DNA of 64,000 bases from Ophiodon elongatus (Eukaryota > Chordata > Actinopteri > Perciformes > Hexagrammidae): contig JACSYO010001675.1 in NCBI GenBank assembly GCA_016806645.1, positions 551,001 to 615,000 of the forward strand, read 5' to 3'. The translations under genes were made by a program, and so were the position numbers. Shown piece by piece: positions 23,076 through 34,983 of the stretch; position 1 is the first letter of the stretch, and every line of letters begins with the position of its first letter. Under the pieces are notes generated by a model that worked only from the letters and a program-made list of their open reading frames with translations, had not been told where the DNA came from and did not search any database.

Positions 23076-23400
23076 GAAAATGTTTTGGTCCAAACTCAAC
23101 ACTGAGGTCTCATTGGACGAGGGCCATAGGCACCACAGGAGCTCCTTGTGCTACGGCCCTGACGCACTGAGACTATAAACATCAATGGTACCTACAGCTC
23201 CATGCCATCCCACATGATTTGATTCATATGAAAGGGGGCACACAACGTTGATGCTGTTTTGTATCTGAAGGAGAAGCTAATAACTTGCCCTGTATTCCGC
23301 CAACTTTAACCTGGAGAAGGAAGATAACTTCTACTCCCTGCTCTCTTCCCATTCAAATCGACATTTGCTGGTCGTAAGGTAGAAAATCCCCTTAATATGG
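23076..23400 (+). repeat. LTR-like repeat, copy 2
   Basis: Begins about 'tgttttggtccaaactcaacactgaggtctcattgg' and runs through a TATA-like 'gagactataaac' (about 23170) to 'catttgctggtcg...aatatgg'. Matches copy 1 at 19470-20510 in block order without the 709-bp insert. It lies at the 5' edge of a LINE fragment, so it may have inserted into that LINE. No duplication was resolved. Confidence 0.4.
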
Positions 23401-24128
23401 ACAAAAATGCATTTTTCCATTTGCCATACATATTGTCCAACTAGTCAGTGAGGGGGTCATCAATCCCTGAGTTTTCTACCAGCTCGTTACTCAGCGCAGT
23501 CAGTCCTGCTAGAGCTTTGGTCACCGAGCCTCATGAGCTGTGTTGTTGGGGATGAAGGTACAACAGGCAGACCCAAACATTTTGCACACACATCGATACA
23601 ACATTAATTCTCAGTTTGCAAAAATGTACCCCAAATATATTGTCTGCAATGGCAAAATGGTTGGTTTCTGTATTTTTAACTGAACACAACAAGCAGTACA
23701 ATTATAAAACACACTGCGACATCAATGTCACCGATTTCACAGAATCATACCAAAAGCTCATAATTACGCAAAGCGTATATGGTCATTTACAGTCAGTGTT
23801 CTCAGTCATTGGTCAGTCTTTATTTAATCTTTTTAGTTTTGTTGTGTAATGGACTGTGATTACAAATGGCAGGGAGAGATATTCTCTTTGCACTTGCCCA
23901 TTTGCTGACCTCACCATTATGGTGTTTGATGATTGTTTCATTAATTAGTTGTCTTCGGATATTAGGATGACAGAATTGCATGCTCCAGAATTACACAAAA
24001 AATAACTTTTCATCCTTCTACCTTTAGAGTTACAAATGGCTTCTCTTCCTGCATTAAAAATAGCTCTATTTGTTCCAACTCTAAGATGTCTGTCTCTTCC
24101 TCATCGTCGTCAGTCTCCGTCTGTGGGT

Positions 24129-24180
<52 letters not shown>

Positions 24181-25675
24181 AATCCTCGGTAGGAATAGGT
24201 GCGGTCAGCCATGCCTTCCTTCACCTCTCCGTTCCTCTTCTGCCTGCAGTCTTTTCTGCAGACATAGCAGGCCCTATCTCTCCTCCTGGATCCTCTCCTC
24301 CTCCTCCTCCTCCTCGTCCTCCTCCTCATCCCCCCTCCCCTCCGTCCCCCATGCCCCCGGCCACAGAATCCTCCTTGTCTTTGATTGTCTCAGAAATACA
24401 CATCAGAATAGGCAGGTTTCAAACACATTATCTTCATCATCATTATTATCAACAAAATAGATTTGACCACGGGCCACGGCAAGACCCGGATTCAAAATGT
24501 ACTGCCTTTAACAAAACAGCTCGCAGTTTATAAAAAGGTACATGTGGCAGTAAGTGACTTATCGAGACCAAGGATTACCCCAAAAGTACAATATTTATTA
24601 ACACAAGAAACATTTCCACAGGGTATTAAAATACAGGACGTCCATCACATCTAATAAGTTAAAAAGGGTAACTAAATAAACTATCTAACATAAAACCATG
24701 CAAAACGGAACCAAGCAACATAAAACCATAAATACAACAAAATTTGTAACTTAAACAAAACAGCAGTGGCAGTCAAAACGTCTCTAGCCTGCTCACTGCA
24801 CAACCCCCATCCAGAAAGCTCGACGGGGAAGTGGGAATCTCTGGAGCTGGACCTAAGGTAAAATAAGACAAAAGGGTGAAAACCACGGCAAATATGTCTC
24901 AATTTAGGAAGCTAAAGTCCACACCTACCAAAGCCTGGGGGTCAGAGAGCAAGAAAGACATAGCTCATGGTGTGGCTTATATGTGGTGGCCCAAACAAAT
25001 TGGGAACCAGGAAGTAGGAGGGGCTAAGGCCTACCCAGCCATACCGTAGCCCAGGAGGAACATTTCATTAGACTGCTACATAGATTTCTGCATTTTTCTT
25101 TTTCTTTTGCCGTTTGCTCTGTGCAGCTTTGCTGCATGTGAAGCGTATGCTTTAGTTTCTGCTAGGGCACACGTTTGCCAGCCTACTCAGTGTTTTTTGA
25201 TAAACTGTATTTGAATTAAAGGAAAATGAACACTGGGATTGTTAAAGTCGTATGATATTCCATTCATATTTCCTGTGCTGGTGTGTGCGGGGCTCCACAG
25301 GCAGGCCAGTGTTCTGAGGAGACTGCCTGAAGCTTCCGGGCTGAGGTCTGATGTGGATGGGGGTGCTGAGGCACAGGGAGGAGTGTGATGGAGGTCGCCG
25401 GAGGAGGGATAGGAGCTGTGCGAATTTTGTTGTGGCTGAGGAGGAAGGATAGTGAGGAGGGAGAGGTTCTGGACCGGGCTCATTACTCTGACGATTGACA
25501 TTTTGAGTGAATACCAATCTTGAGACTTAAATTATAGTTTGGTTATTGGTCCCTGATCTCAGGTTGGTGCCCCGTTATTATTCATATTTGTTAATAATCT
25601 TATTGATATTAATAATTTTATTTATTTCAATAATTCTGTTTTCATACTTGCAGATAACCAAAAATGCGCCTGCCA
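23401..25675. other. unassigned stretch
   Basis: No gene recognised. Open frames at 24036-24533 and 25187-25501 are made of microsatellite or Pro/Ser-rich low-complexity codons with no known motif. Contains a GT microsatellite (24133-24177) and a CTC/CCT-rich tract (about 24284-24345). Confidence 0.4.
24133..24177. repeat. (GT)n microsatellite
   Basis: About 22 uninterrupted GT units. Confidence 0.95.
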
Positions 25676-26552
25676 GATCCCAACACACGGCCAGGATGGA
25701 ATCCGAATTACTCCTCATGGATCCGAGGTTCAACAATCGGTCGGAGCCTCTTTTCCAGCACCCTGTAAAAAACTTTTCCTGGGAGGCAGAGCAGTATAAT
25801 ACCCCACTAATTGGAGCACACTCTCCAGTACCCCTTTCTGAAAATGGGAACCACCACCCCTGGCGCCTTGCCATTGGGAAGCAACCTCTGCCGGCATATG
25901 GATGGGTCTTACCCCAAGTCTACAAACTCAGCCACACTCAGGTTTTTGCCTCAACAACCTCTGAAGCTGCAGCCCTTTGGGCCAACCGGTACCCTTCGTT
26001 TTTTTTTTCTCGAGACCCCTGGGCCAGCCAAGCCCGTAAAGCTTTCTTCTTGAGCTTTACAGCCTCCTTCACCACTGGTGTCCACCAACAGGTTTTTAGG
26101 TTGCCACCACTGAAGGGGACCACAGCTCCTAGCAGCCACTTTCACAATAGAGGCTTTGAACAAGGACCACTGAGATTCCATGTCCCCAGCCTACCCCGGG
26201 TGCAAAAGAAATTCTTCAGAATTTGGGAGTTGAAGACCTCTGGACAGGGGCCTCAACCAGATGTTCCCAATTCACCATTACCACACGATTGGGTTTACCA
26301 GGTTGGTCTGGCAGCCTCCTCTGCCATCTCATCCAACTCACGACCAGGTGATGATCAGTTGACAGATCTGCTCCTCTCTTCACCTGAATGTCCAAGACAT
26401 ACAGGCGCAGATCTGATGAAACAACCACAAAGTTGATAATAGAACATTGGCCTCAGGTGTTCTGGTACCAAGTACACTTATGAACTTCCCTATGCTTGAG
26501 GCAGTTCCTCCCAATCAACCCCCTCCAAGTTTCTCAATTGTTACCCACATAG
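25676..26552 (-). pseudogene. diverged RTE/I-like LINE fragment
   Basis: Minus-strand relic of the LINE family at 13219-16555 but clearly more diverged. Matching blocks include 'atccgaggttcaacaatcggtcggagcc', 'ttccagcaccct', 'ttctgaaaatgggaaccaccacccc' (early RT), 'ggtgtccaccaacaggttt' and 'tgaacaaggaccactgagattccatgtccccagcc' (linker/late endonuclease), and 'atcagttgacagatctgctcctctcttcacc' (endonuclease His block). Large internal deletions remove much of the RT. It adjoins the 3' tail of the next LINE. Confidence 0.7.
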
Positions 26553-28640
26553 ATAGATACTGGATATAGTGACTTTATTAATCCCTTAAGGGGAATGTAT
26601 TTTGCTACAGCAGCATTTATACATACAGGTAAGTAATCAAATATAAAAAATGCACAATATATAAAAAAAATAGAATAGAATAATATTAAATTAAATTAAC
26701 TAACTAGTGCAAATATGTAGACAAACAAACAAACAACAGTGTAACAGTGTTATAGTTGAGTGATAGATTTTTACCAGAGGTGATTTATTATAAAGTGTTG
26801 TTGCAGTGGGCAGGAATGATCTCCTGTATCTGTTCTTGTGACAGCAGAGCTGGATGAGTCTGTTGGAAAAAGTGCTCCGCTGTCCCTGTAGTAAGTGGTG
26901 GAGAGGGTGGTCCGGGTTATCCAATATGGATAATTAACTTCTTCAGTGTCCTCCTTTCCACCACCTTCTCCAGACTGTCCACTTTGCAGTCAATGATGGA
27001 GCCGGCCTCCTTAACCAGTTTGTTAAGTCTGTTGGTGTCTCCGGCTCCAATGCTGCTCCCCCAGCAGACCACTGAGAAGAACAGTGCACTGGCCACAACA
27101 GACTGTAGAACATCTCCAACGTCTTACTGCACACATTGAAGCATCGAAGTTTCCTTCGTAGAGAAATGGTAATAATTTGCGGAGAAGCTTTGATTTTTGA
27201 AGAAAAAGAGTCGACTCATCCCCTTCTTGTACACAGCGTTGATGTTGGTCTTCCAGTTCAGTCTGTTGTCGATTGAGACACCCATGAACTTGTACTCCTC
27301 CACCATGTCCACATCCTCTCCGAGAAATCTCAGTGGTTATGGAGCCGTCGACTTCCTCCTGAAGTCAACCACCATCTCTCTGGTCTTGGCCACGCAGGTG
27401 ATTTCTACCTGCCCACTCCACAAAGTCATACACTACTGCACTGTACTCCTCCCGTCCATCCTTAATACACCCGACCACTGCAGAGTCATCAGAGACCTTA
27501 TGCAGATGGCATGACCCTGAGTCGTACTGGAAGTCGGTGGTGTACAGGGTGAACAGGAAGGGAGACAGAACAGTTCCTAGTGGAGCTCCAGTATCACTGA
27601 CCACCGTATCAGACAGCACATTGCCCAGTCGGACAAACTGTGGTCTGCCTGTCAGGTAGTCAGTGATCCAGGATACGGTGGACGTGTCTCTGTTATGTTC
27701 TGGTAGCCAAGACGTGGACCCAAAAGCAGCACACTAAGATCAGGGTTAAAGTAGTAACCACAATTTATTAATAATGGCATACAAATTGGAAGTCTGGAAG
27801 GGAGCGCGGAGAGTGGGCGAGGATGTCCGAGAGGAAGCAGGACAGGCAACTGGAGTCAGGCGAGGAACAGGAAGCGAAGGCCGCTGGCAGGTAGGTGTTT
27901 CGAAACACTGTGGCGACGAAACGATCTGCCGGTGAATGGCAGGAAGACCAGGGTTGATATACAGCCATGGGTGATGGATGATTGTTGACAGCTGCTCAGG
28001 AATCACCGCCCAGGAGAGGGAGGGGGATATGGCCACGCCTCCTCACGGACAGACAGACCAGACTGACAGAGTAAAACACACAAGAGACAAAAGGACAGGG
28101 AAACAGAGGAAACACAGGGAAAACTACTAGACTAGGTGATAATATGGCAGTCTACCCCCACCAACCGCAGCTTCTCACTCAGCAGCAGTGGTTGGATGGT
28201 GTTGAATGCACTGGAGAAATCAAAGAATGTGATTCTCACAGAGCCACCGGTTCCATCCAGGTGCAATTGAGCTCGTTGCAGCAGGTAGATGATGGCGTCG
28301 TCCACTCCCACACGAGGCTAGTATGCAAATTGCAGAGGGTCCAGTGAGGATTTCACCTGCGGTCGAAGGTGGGCCAAGACCAGCCTTTCCAGCACCTTCA
28401 TCACATGAGATGTGAGGGCAAACGATGGAGTAGTCTTCTTTGGGACAGGAACCAGGCACGACGTCTTCCACAGCACCGGGACTTCCTCTTGCTTCAGGCT
28501 CAAGTTGAAGAGGTGTTGCAGAACAACAGACAGCTGGATGGCGTAGGTCTTTAGGACCCTAGGGCTGATGTCGTCAGATCCTGCAGCCTTGCATTGGTGG
28601 AGTCTCTACAGCTGTCTCCTAAGCTGGCCAGTCGTCACAG
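26553..28640 (-). pseudogene. Rex1/CR1-like LINE, RT to 3' end
   Basis: The 3' end (26553-26620 on the plus strand) reads 'agatagatactggatatagtgactttattaatccc', the usual terminal text of this fish LINE group. Reading 5' to 3' on the minus strand: VPVLWKTSCLVPVPKK, LERLVLAHLRPQVKSSLDPLQFAY, ITFFDFSSAFNTIQPLLLSE (RT motif A), TDYLTGRPQFVRL, DTGAPLGTVLSPFLFTLYTTDF (motif B), FVEW, EEYKFMGVSIDNRLNWK and a C-terminal region to about 26700 (FLPTATTLYNKSP). Motif C near 27490 is degraded (KVSDDSAVVG). Frameshifts and a ~450-bp insertion (27690-28142) break it. Not functional. Confidence 0.7.
27690..28142. mobile_element. ~450-bp insertion in LINE, class unknown
   Basis: Interrupts the LINE reading frame between TDYLTGRPQ... 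(ending near 27690 on the plus strand) and LRLVGVD (starting near 28145). It begins 'tgttatgttctggtagccaagacgtggacc', has 'cacaatttattaataatgg', and ends 'acagggaaaactactagactagg'. The opening and the 'caagagacaaaaggacaggg' part are of a kind common in teleost non-autonomous repeats. No clear target duplication or inverted repeats were found, so boundaries are ±15 bp. Confidence 0.45.
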
Positions 28641-29285
28641 AGAGGGGGGAGGGTGTTCATGGTCCCCCCCAGGGCGCACGACCAAGACAAGGCCCAACGA
28701 GGAATCCGACAACAAAATAAAGCCGGAAAGTGGTTTGAAGTTTAAATAAAAAAGTATTTACTTTGTGTGGTGGAAAATGTATCATATTGTTCTCTTAGAT
28801 GTAACTTGTATTTCTGAACCCTAAAGCATAGAGACAGCTCGTCCTGACTTAAACAACTTGGATTGTGTTAGACAGGGTAAAATAACTGGTTTATCTCTTA
28901 TTGTGGTTTCATGTCCAATGTTCTGTATTGTTTTCCCGTTATCGCATATTCCCACAGAGCCAGTAGACAAAATAACCTCCCAGACACGCAACAAGGCCGG
29001 GCTCTTTGCCCTGGTGCTAGTGGAGGAAAAGGCATGTCTGCGGGGGGTGGGGAGAAAAGAGGGAGACATGAACTGATGTGTATAAGACTCTGTGTTTACT
29101 TTTTTCCTGGGTCAGACCCCCGAACCATCTGTGGTGAAAGAGCTCTGTCCATTCAATTGAATTATTCTAAGTGTCTGTTCAATAAATGCTTAAAGACATT
29201 TAAGTGTTTCACATCGCATTTGTTTTCTCTAAAGGAGATTGTAAAGGTTAATTTCCATAATACTTTGATCGAAAGCAATTACACA
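28641..29285. other. unassigned stretch
   Basis: No gene or repeat family recognised. An open frame at 28911-29399 (162 codons) has no known motif and runs into the piggyBac-type MITE, so it is not treated as coding. Confidence 0.4.
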
Positions 29286-29289
29286 TTAA

Positions 29290-30267
29290 CTCTCTGGGGT
29301 CGACGCACGTGCCAGCGTGTTTTCGCGGTGTTTACTCGATGTTTACTCGATGTTTACTCAATGTTTACTCGGTATTTACTCGGTTTTCGGAATCTGTAGA
29401 CTCTACACTTCCGTGTCCGTGTTCCCACGAGATTGTACGTGACTCACACAGCGAGCTGGGAGCTTGGACGTGTCGTTTGATTCGTGGGTGTCGAGCTCTG
29501 CCTCTCACCGTCATTTGTGGATTCATGTGTCCGTCAACATTTTGTATGAAACTAACCAATGGACACTCAGGAAATCACTAAGGACCTACCCATCACCTTA
29601 CGTTACCGAAACAATGCAGTTTTCATTCAGTCGGCATGCAAGAGCTCAGAGAGAAGAGAGAAAGTACGAAAAGAAAGTTTACAGTTAGCGACGTACTTTC
29701 AGCGATTTAGTAAATATTTTGTTTGAAAACAAAAACAGTTGTAATGTTAATTTTTCATTTGCACACATCCCATGAAGCTTGATCTGTAGTATGAAGTAAT
29801 TACTCAGTCCCATTTGATCTCAGTCCCTCTAACAGTTGGTGGAAGTAGAGTGACAGACATCACTTCTACTCAAAAAAACGATATTACAAAATTTGGTTTT
29901 AGACATTTATTATAGACAGACCATGTTCACATACACTATGTTATCCATATATTCCACCACTTTTGTGAAACTAAGACTTTGGTAAACCAATTTCAAGCAC
30001 CAAAACAGTTGGTCCACATGAGTAAAGTTATGTTTTCACAAGAGATTTGAAGAATTTAAAAAATTTAACTTCATTTTTCAGCTTTATGGCCAAATTATCT
30101 CTTTACACAGTGCCTTAGGACAATTGGTGCCTCGCTATATAGATAGCTGTGATTGTTCTGCAAATTATCATATGCAAATCATAGGTATGTCTCATATGCA
30201 AGTACCTTTAAAGGTGAATTTAAGACAATATGTAAAAATCGGGAAAATGCCCTGAGACCCCAGAGGG
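29290..30267. mobile_element. piggyBac-type MITE, 978 bp
   Basis: Termini CTCTCTGGGGTC (29290) and GACCCCAGAGGG (to 30267) form a 12-bp inverted repeat with one mismatch, with TTAA on each side (29286-29289 and 30268-30271). TTAA duplications plus CCCT/AGGG-type ends are diagnostic of piggyBac elements. The interior has no transposase. It contains five 11-bp tandem units close to the left end. Confidence 0.82.
29330..29384. repeat. five 11-bp tandem units (GTTTACTCGAT type)
   Basis: GTTTACTCGAT, GTTTACTCGAT, GTTTACTCAAT, GTTTACTCGGT and ATTTACTCGGT follow each other without gaps, 40 bp inside the left end of the piggyBac-type MITE. Subterminal repeats of this kind can bind transposase; that role is only inferred here. 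Confidence 0.85.
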
Positions 30268-30271
30268 TTAA

Positions 30272-30630
30272 ACACACGGTATGAAAATAATAAAAACTAG
30301 ATATCTCATGAGATAGAAATCCGGTACGATCCGCCAACCACGAGCCCTCACCAGAGTCTCGTGACGTGGAACAGTCCCGTCCGTATATCGCTTCAAAGTC
30401 CTCCCACTTTCAGTACGTCATCAAGCTGCGACCTCGCTCTGTTCTGCTTCCGGGGCAAGTGCAAAGGTCAGCTTAGGGACCTCCCACTATTGCTCAACAC
30501 ATGTAACGGTAGTTTTTCATAACTAACTGCTTTGGCATAATTTGCACACAAGGTAATTATAAAATATTTTAGGCTGTATGGCATAAAACAGTTCACATTA
30601 GGAGCGCTTTTTCTATTTAACCTTAACAGA
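30272..30630. other. unassigned stretch
   Basis: No gene recognised. It has more CpG sites than its surroundings at about 30325-30460, but no promoter or exon could be supported. Confidence 0.35.
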
Positions 30631-31060
30631 GACGCCCAGGAGGCATCCTGATTAGATGCCCAAACCACCTCAGCTGACTCCTTTCGATGGGAAGGAGTAG
30701 CGCCTCAACTCCAAGTTCCCTCCTGATGTCCGAGCTCCTTAACCTATCTCTAAGGCTGAGCCCGGCCACCCTACGGCGAAAACTCATTTTGACCACTTGT
30801 ATCCGAGACCTTGTTCTTTCGGTCACGACCCAGAGTTCGTGACCATAGGTGAGGGTCGGAACGTAGACCGACTTGTAAATTGAGAGCTTCGCCTTCTGGC
30901 TCAGCTCCCTCTTCACCAAGATGGTCCGGTGCAGCGCCTGTTTTACTGCCGATCCGCCTATTGATCTCCCGCTCCATATTACCCTCACTCGTGAACAAGA
31001 CCCCGAGATAGTTGAACTCTGTCCCCACCTGGAGGGAGCAATCCACCGGTTTCCGGTCAT
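30631..31060 (-). pseudogene. RTE/I-like LINE C-terminal fragment
   Basis: Minus-strand text reads KSIYVPTLTYGHELWVV(T)ERTRSR, VAGLSLRDRLRSSDIRRELG, EALLLPIERSQLRWFGHLI and, in another frame, FNYLGVLFTSEGNMEREI. It covers the end of the RT and the C-terminal region of the family at 13219-16555, with one frameshift, but lacks the last part and 3' tail on the left and everything upstream on the right. Confidence 0.8.
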
Positions 31061-31084
31061 TTAAATACTCCTTTTCTCTTTTCT

Positions 31085-31370
31085 TCTGACTACATAAATT
31101 TGACTTTATTTCATTTATATCACACTTTCAGATCAAATAGATTTGCACAAAAGTGCTTTACAAATATATATAAGCTCAGACATACCAGCATTGAGACATT
31201 TATATGCATGAAAATAAACAAAAAAAGATTTTAAAAAATAGAAAAAAGTTTACAAGGAACTGGATTAATCCGGTTAAACTCATTTTAAAACCAGATCATA
31301 AAAGTGGGTCGTAAGGTGCATCTTAAAAGCATCAACAGGCTCAGTATTGAAACCCAACATGTAGGAAAGT
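31085..31370 (-). mobile_element. possible LINE 3'-end fragment
   Basis: The text 'tttgactttatttcatttatatcacactttcagatcaaatag' followed by 'caaaagtgctttacaaa' and 'gtaaggtgcatcttaaaagc' resembles the reverse complement of the 3' end of an L2/CR1-type fish LINE (…AAAGTGCTTT… signature). It differs from the L2 family at 60 kb. Recognition is weak. Confidence 0.35.
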
Positions 31371-32556
31371 ATGAATGTATGAACACCATCCTTTGCCACA
31401 AATTGGGCTTGCACATTTGATTAATTTATTATAATGTCAATTATGTTTGGGGTGGGTTAGATCTCATGTTAGATGTCTTAGGAACAAGCCCTTATAAAAC
31501 TCTCAGAGGTGTAGTACTGTGTAAAAGGTACTGTCAACAACATCATACACATCCATTGTATTTAATCATGTTATACAGCTTGGATCTCTGACACCCCTTA
31601 AAAGAAGTAATGTGTAATTTTCTGTGACGGACTTCTGAAACATGTCAACAAATCAAAGTCATGGTTATAGGTACATTTTCAGTAAATTAGGTAAAATCAT
31701 AAAGTTCCAAGCTGATTCCATGCTGTTTTGAGCAGTTGAAGAGGGTCTTGGCTCTCCAGGACCCCAAATGTAACCTCAAAATAAATGCATGCAAATCAAC
31801 TTTACAAAATGGATACAAAATAATTACAAAATAATTACACTGTAACCAATTTCTGTAGTTTTCACAGCATTATTACTGAATCATGGGCAAAATGCTTAAT
31901 GTAGAACCCATAAGCAGCATGTTTATGTAGATCTGCAAAGCATCATGGTCAAAATGAATTTCCGGGTTAATCACAATACAGTAATTATTTTTCAGGAGTA
32001 TAAACAAAAATCGGTTTTAATAATTTTGCATTATTTCCAACACAGATGTTAGTTTTTGTTATCACACAGACACAGCATCTTTATATTCTCCTTTCCGTTA
32101 CATGATGAGAATAGGCTATAACTTATTATGCCTATGGACACTTGCTTTTCTCCACAGAACAGCAAGATAACTCAGCACATTATTATTCCTTTTTTTTTCT
32201 TATTTACCAGTCTTTGTGCAGCTGTATGTTAATTAAGCACAGTTTTATCCTATAAAGTTAATTTTAACATTACCTGTGTGCATAACTTTAAAAGTGTACC
32301 GGGAGAGAGAAGTAGAGGGGGTCACGAAGGCAGACCGCAGTCCAGGTCCAGACCACGACACCGTTGTATCTGGACCCTGGACCTACAACCGATGGATAAT
32401 TGAGGATTATTTAATTTTGACAAATCGCTTCTATTTTAACCGGCGCAGCTTTTCCAGCCTTTACGCTACTCGTTCAGCGGTCCAGGAAACACACTGACCA
32501 ATTACATGTTGTAAAACATCTCACGTGATGATAATCAGCCAAACAAATATGTGTAT
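31371..32556. other. unassigned stretch
   Basis: No gene, RNA or repeat recognised; AT-rich with only short open frames. Confidence 0.4.
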
Positions 32557-32904
32557 TGTGACGGCCCCTGCCTGTAACGCCGTTACTTGTACCTGTGTCC
32601 CTGAATGTGCCACAGGAACGTGGGTGTGGCCAACCACAGGATGCCGAGCACCTAGTCCTGGATTGCTCTGTCTCTCTCTCTCTCTCTACGGCTCATGACT
32701 TGGTTTGGTCTTTCTTGGTTTCCGCTGACAACACCCCACACTTCATCATGCTCACGCATTCACATTTACATTACTGATGTTACTGATTGACACACTCCAC
32801 ACTTATAGTATTTTCTTTACTTGAGCATAATAAACACCTTTAATTTACTGGTATCCGCTGTGTCCTGTGCGTATTTGTCATGGCCTCAGAGCCGGGTTGT
32901 GACA
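32557..32904 (+). repeat. putative 5' LTR of an LTR retrotransposon, 348 bp
   Basis: Starts TGTGACGGCCCCTG and ends GGTTGTGACA, so it has TGTGAC/GTGACA-like TG...CA ends. It holds a polyadenylation signal AATAAA at 32829-32834, 70 bp before the end, and a (CT)n patch near 32668. A primer-binding-site-like sequence follows at once. No matching second LTR was seen in the window, so it is an incomplete element or an LTR plus leader. Confidence 0.55.
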
Positions 32905-32907
32905 AAT

Positions 32908-32921
32908 TGGGAGCTGGTCCG
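32908..32921 (+). promoter_or_regulatory. primer-binding-site-like sequence (tRNA-Pro type)
   Basis: TGGGAGCTGGTCCG lies 3 bp after the putative LTR end. It agrees at 12 of 14 positions with the tRNA-Pro-primed site TGGGGGCTCGTCCG, recalled from retroelements. This supports the LTR call to its left. The downstream leader (to about 33530) is non-coding; no gag was found. Confidence 0.5.
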
Positions 32922-33784
32922 TCTTTTTCCCGTTTTTTGCTTTGACGTCTAAGGTTTGAAAATGTGTAGTTTTGTGCTGTTGGGCAGTTGGTACTTGGTT
33001 GTGTGATTTTGAAGTTGTTTGTTTGCAGTGTTTGGGTCAACTAAATGGTAAAAAACTCTTTAGTGTAGACTACATTTGTGGGCGTCAGATGGAGAGTTGG
33101 TGCGCGTCTGCGTGAAGTTTGTTTGGAGTGCTTTCGGTGCGCTTCTTTGTTTACCGGTGGCGACGGTGAACTTGGCTGCTCGTTTGAGGGAAAGGACAAC
33201 TCTTTGGGATAGATCTGCTGGGTAAGTTCATAAGTTCAATAAGTCTTGCATGGCATTGAGTTTGTGGTTGTTTCTTATCGGGGTTTGTGGAGAGGATAGT
33301 CGTGGTTGTGTTTATGCTGCAGCTGGCCCAGATGACGTTTGCAATTTTTCTGTGTGTAATTCAATCCCAATGCTGTGGAGTTTCCCCTGGTAGGCTGTAG
33401 CGACGTCCCCTTTGGGTTCGTTGAGCTAATTTGGTGTAGTGCTGTGGCTGAAGCTTGCTTGGGAGCATGTCCGTGGTTTCGGGAGAGTTGCTAGCTCGCT
33501 AGTCGCTCTGCAAAACCATCCGGAAGAACTTCTCCTTTTCTGAAATGAAGAACTTTATTTTAAGATGCACATTTTTCAAAAGCTTTCTGTTATGTAATTT
33601 AATCGTAAATGCATCCCTTATTTTGAAAAATATGTCATCCTGGCTTTTTTGGGTGACATCACTTAACAATTCAGTTAAATTTATTTTTCTAAATTGTTAC
33701 TTTTATTTTTTTATTTATTTTTTATCCAGCTCTTATTGTAATTGAAAGTGAAGAACATTTATTTATTATTAGAGTATGTATTAT
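32922..33784. other. leader-like and unassigned sequence
   Basis: Follows the primer site. 32922-33530 is GT-rich non-coding sequence, as in leaders of LTR elements, with no gag-like frame. 33531-33784 is AT-rich and unassigned. The short open frame at 33545-33745 has no known motif. Confidence 0.35.
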
Positions 33785-34935
33785 TGTTATTAGGGTCCGA
33801 GCACCGACAAAGTCAGTCCGAGAGGACCCTATTGAAACTGGAATGATTATTATTATTATTATTATTATTAAATAATAATAATAATAATAATATAAAAAAT
33901 TGATATTTTAGGGCTCTCTCATTTGGGTAGAAAGAAATGTCTCTATAGCGCCCCCTAGAATTTTTTTTCTTTTGAAAGCCAATGAAATTTGCCCCCATCA
34001 CCAATTGACTTGAACTTCGACACATGTCCGGTACCGTCTGGTCTACAAAAAAGCCTTTTAAGCATTTTAAGCCATTTTTCATCATTTTCAGAAGTTGTAC
34101 GTGAACGAACTCCTCCTACAGAATTCATGCAATCAACTTCAAATTTGGTCAGAATGATCTGAAGACCTTGATGATGAAAAGTTATCAAAATGGCGAGTTG
34201 TCTTTGAACGGTCTTGACGTTGCGAGGCTCCAAGTACACGCCCATTTCTTGCGGTTCGCCACAAAAGTGGATGTTGCTGTAACTCCAAGGTACATTATCT
34301 AATTTGCCCAAAATGTTTTGTGCATGATGTTAGTTAAGACCTGAGCGCATTTCAATGCAAACAGTTTCACAATATCAGAGAGCCACCTATTGGCAAAAGA
34401 CAATGACAAGTTTTATACTCCCTCAAAGTTTGTCAGAAAAGCCTTAAGACTTTGCTAATGCTTCATTGTGAAGATTGTAAGAATTCGTTTCAAGGGCGGC
34501 AATGTTGCGGCTCTGAACTTTGATCCTTCGCCGTGAACGAATAAACCGATTTAACTCAACTCCACATGATCAGATCCTTTCCAAATTTCCCATGTTTGAT
34601 GAGACTCCAGGCCTGAAGACATGTACAGTCCAATTTTGAATCAAAGTCACAGCGCCACCTACTGGTAACAGGAAGTTAAAGCATCTATACTTTGGCCTGT
34701 TTCTCTTAGTACGTAGATCAGATCGATATCAAATTACTACCACACATATGTAAGAAGTTCATAATGCCAGCTCACAAAGCTTTTGAGCTTTCGTGTAACG
34801 CCGTTGCTGTGGCAACCCATTCTTCGCCGTCAACAATGAAGGTACTTTTGAGGGCCTAAACACGCTTGAAACGTAACTAATCTTGGCACACACATTTAAA
34901 GTCATAAATATAGTTACTTGACATGATTGTAATGT

Positions 34936-34938
<3 letters not shown>
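33785..34938 (+). repeat. hairpin-ended dispersed repeat, copy 1
   Basis: Starts near 33793 with GGGTCCGAGCACCGAC and its near-inverse GAGAGGACCCTATTG, a hairpin of about 37 nt. An (ATT)n/(AAT)n palindrome follows at 33848-33891, then ~1 kb that matches 46230-47740 in reverse orientation (for example 'ctttgatccttcgccgtgaac', 'agcgccacctactggtaacaggaag', 'acacacatttaaagtcat'). No open frame shows a transposase or RT. It stops at the microsatellite at 34939. Confidence 0.65.

Positions 34939-34983
<45 letters not shown>

Noticed and set aside
24036..24533. 165-codon Pro-rich open frame
   Set aside because: Built from a (GT)n and a (CCT)n tract; no conserved domain visible.
25546..26436. 296-codon plus-strand open frame
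   Set aside because: Mostly the antisense of a decayed LINE fragment; no motifs of its own.
28911..29399. 162-codon open frame
   Set aside because: Runs into a piggyBac-type MITE and has no recognisable motif or splice context.
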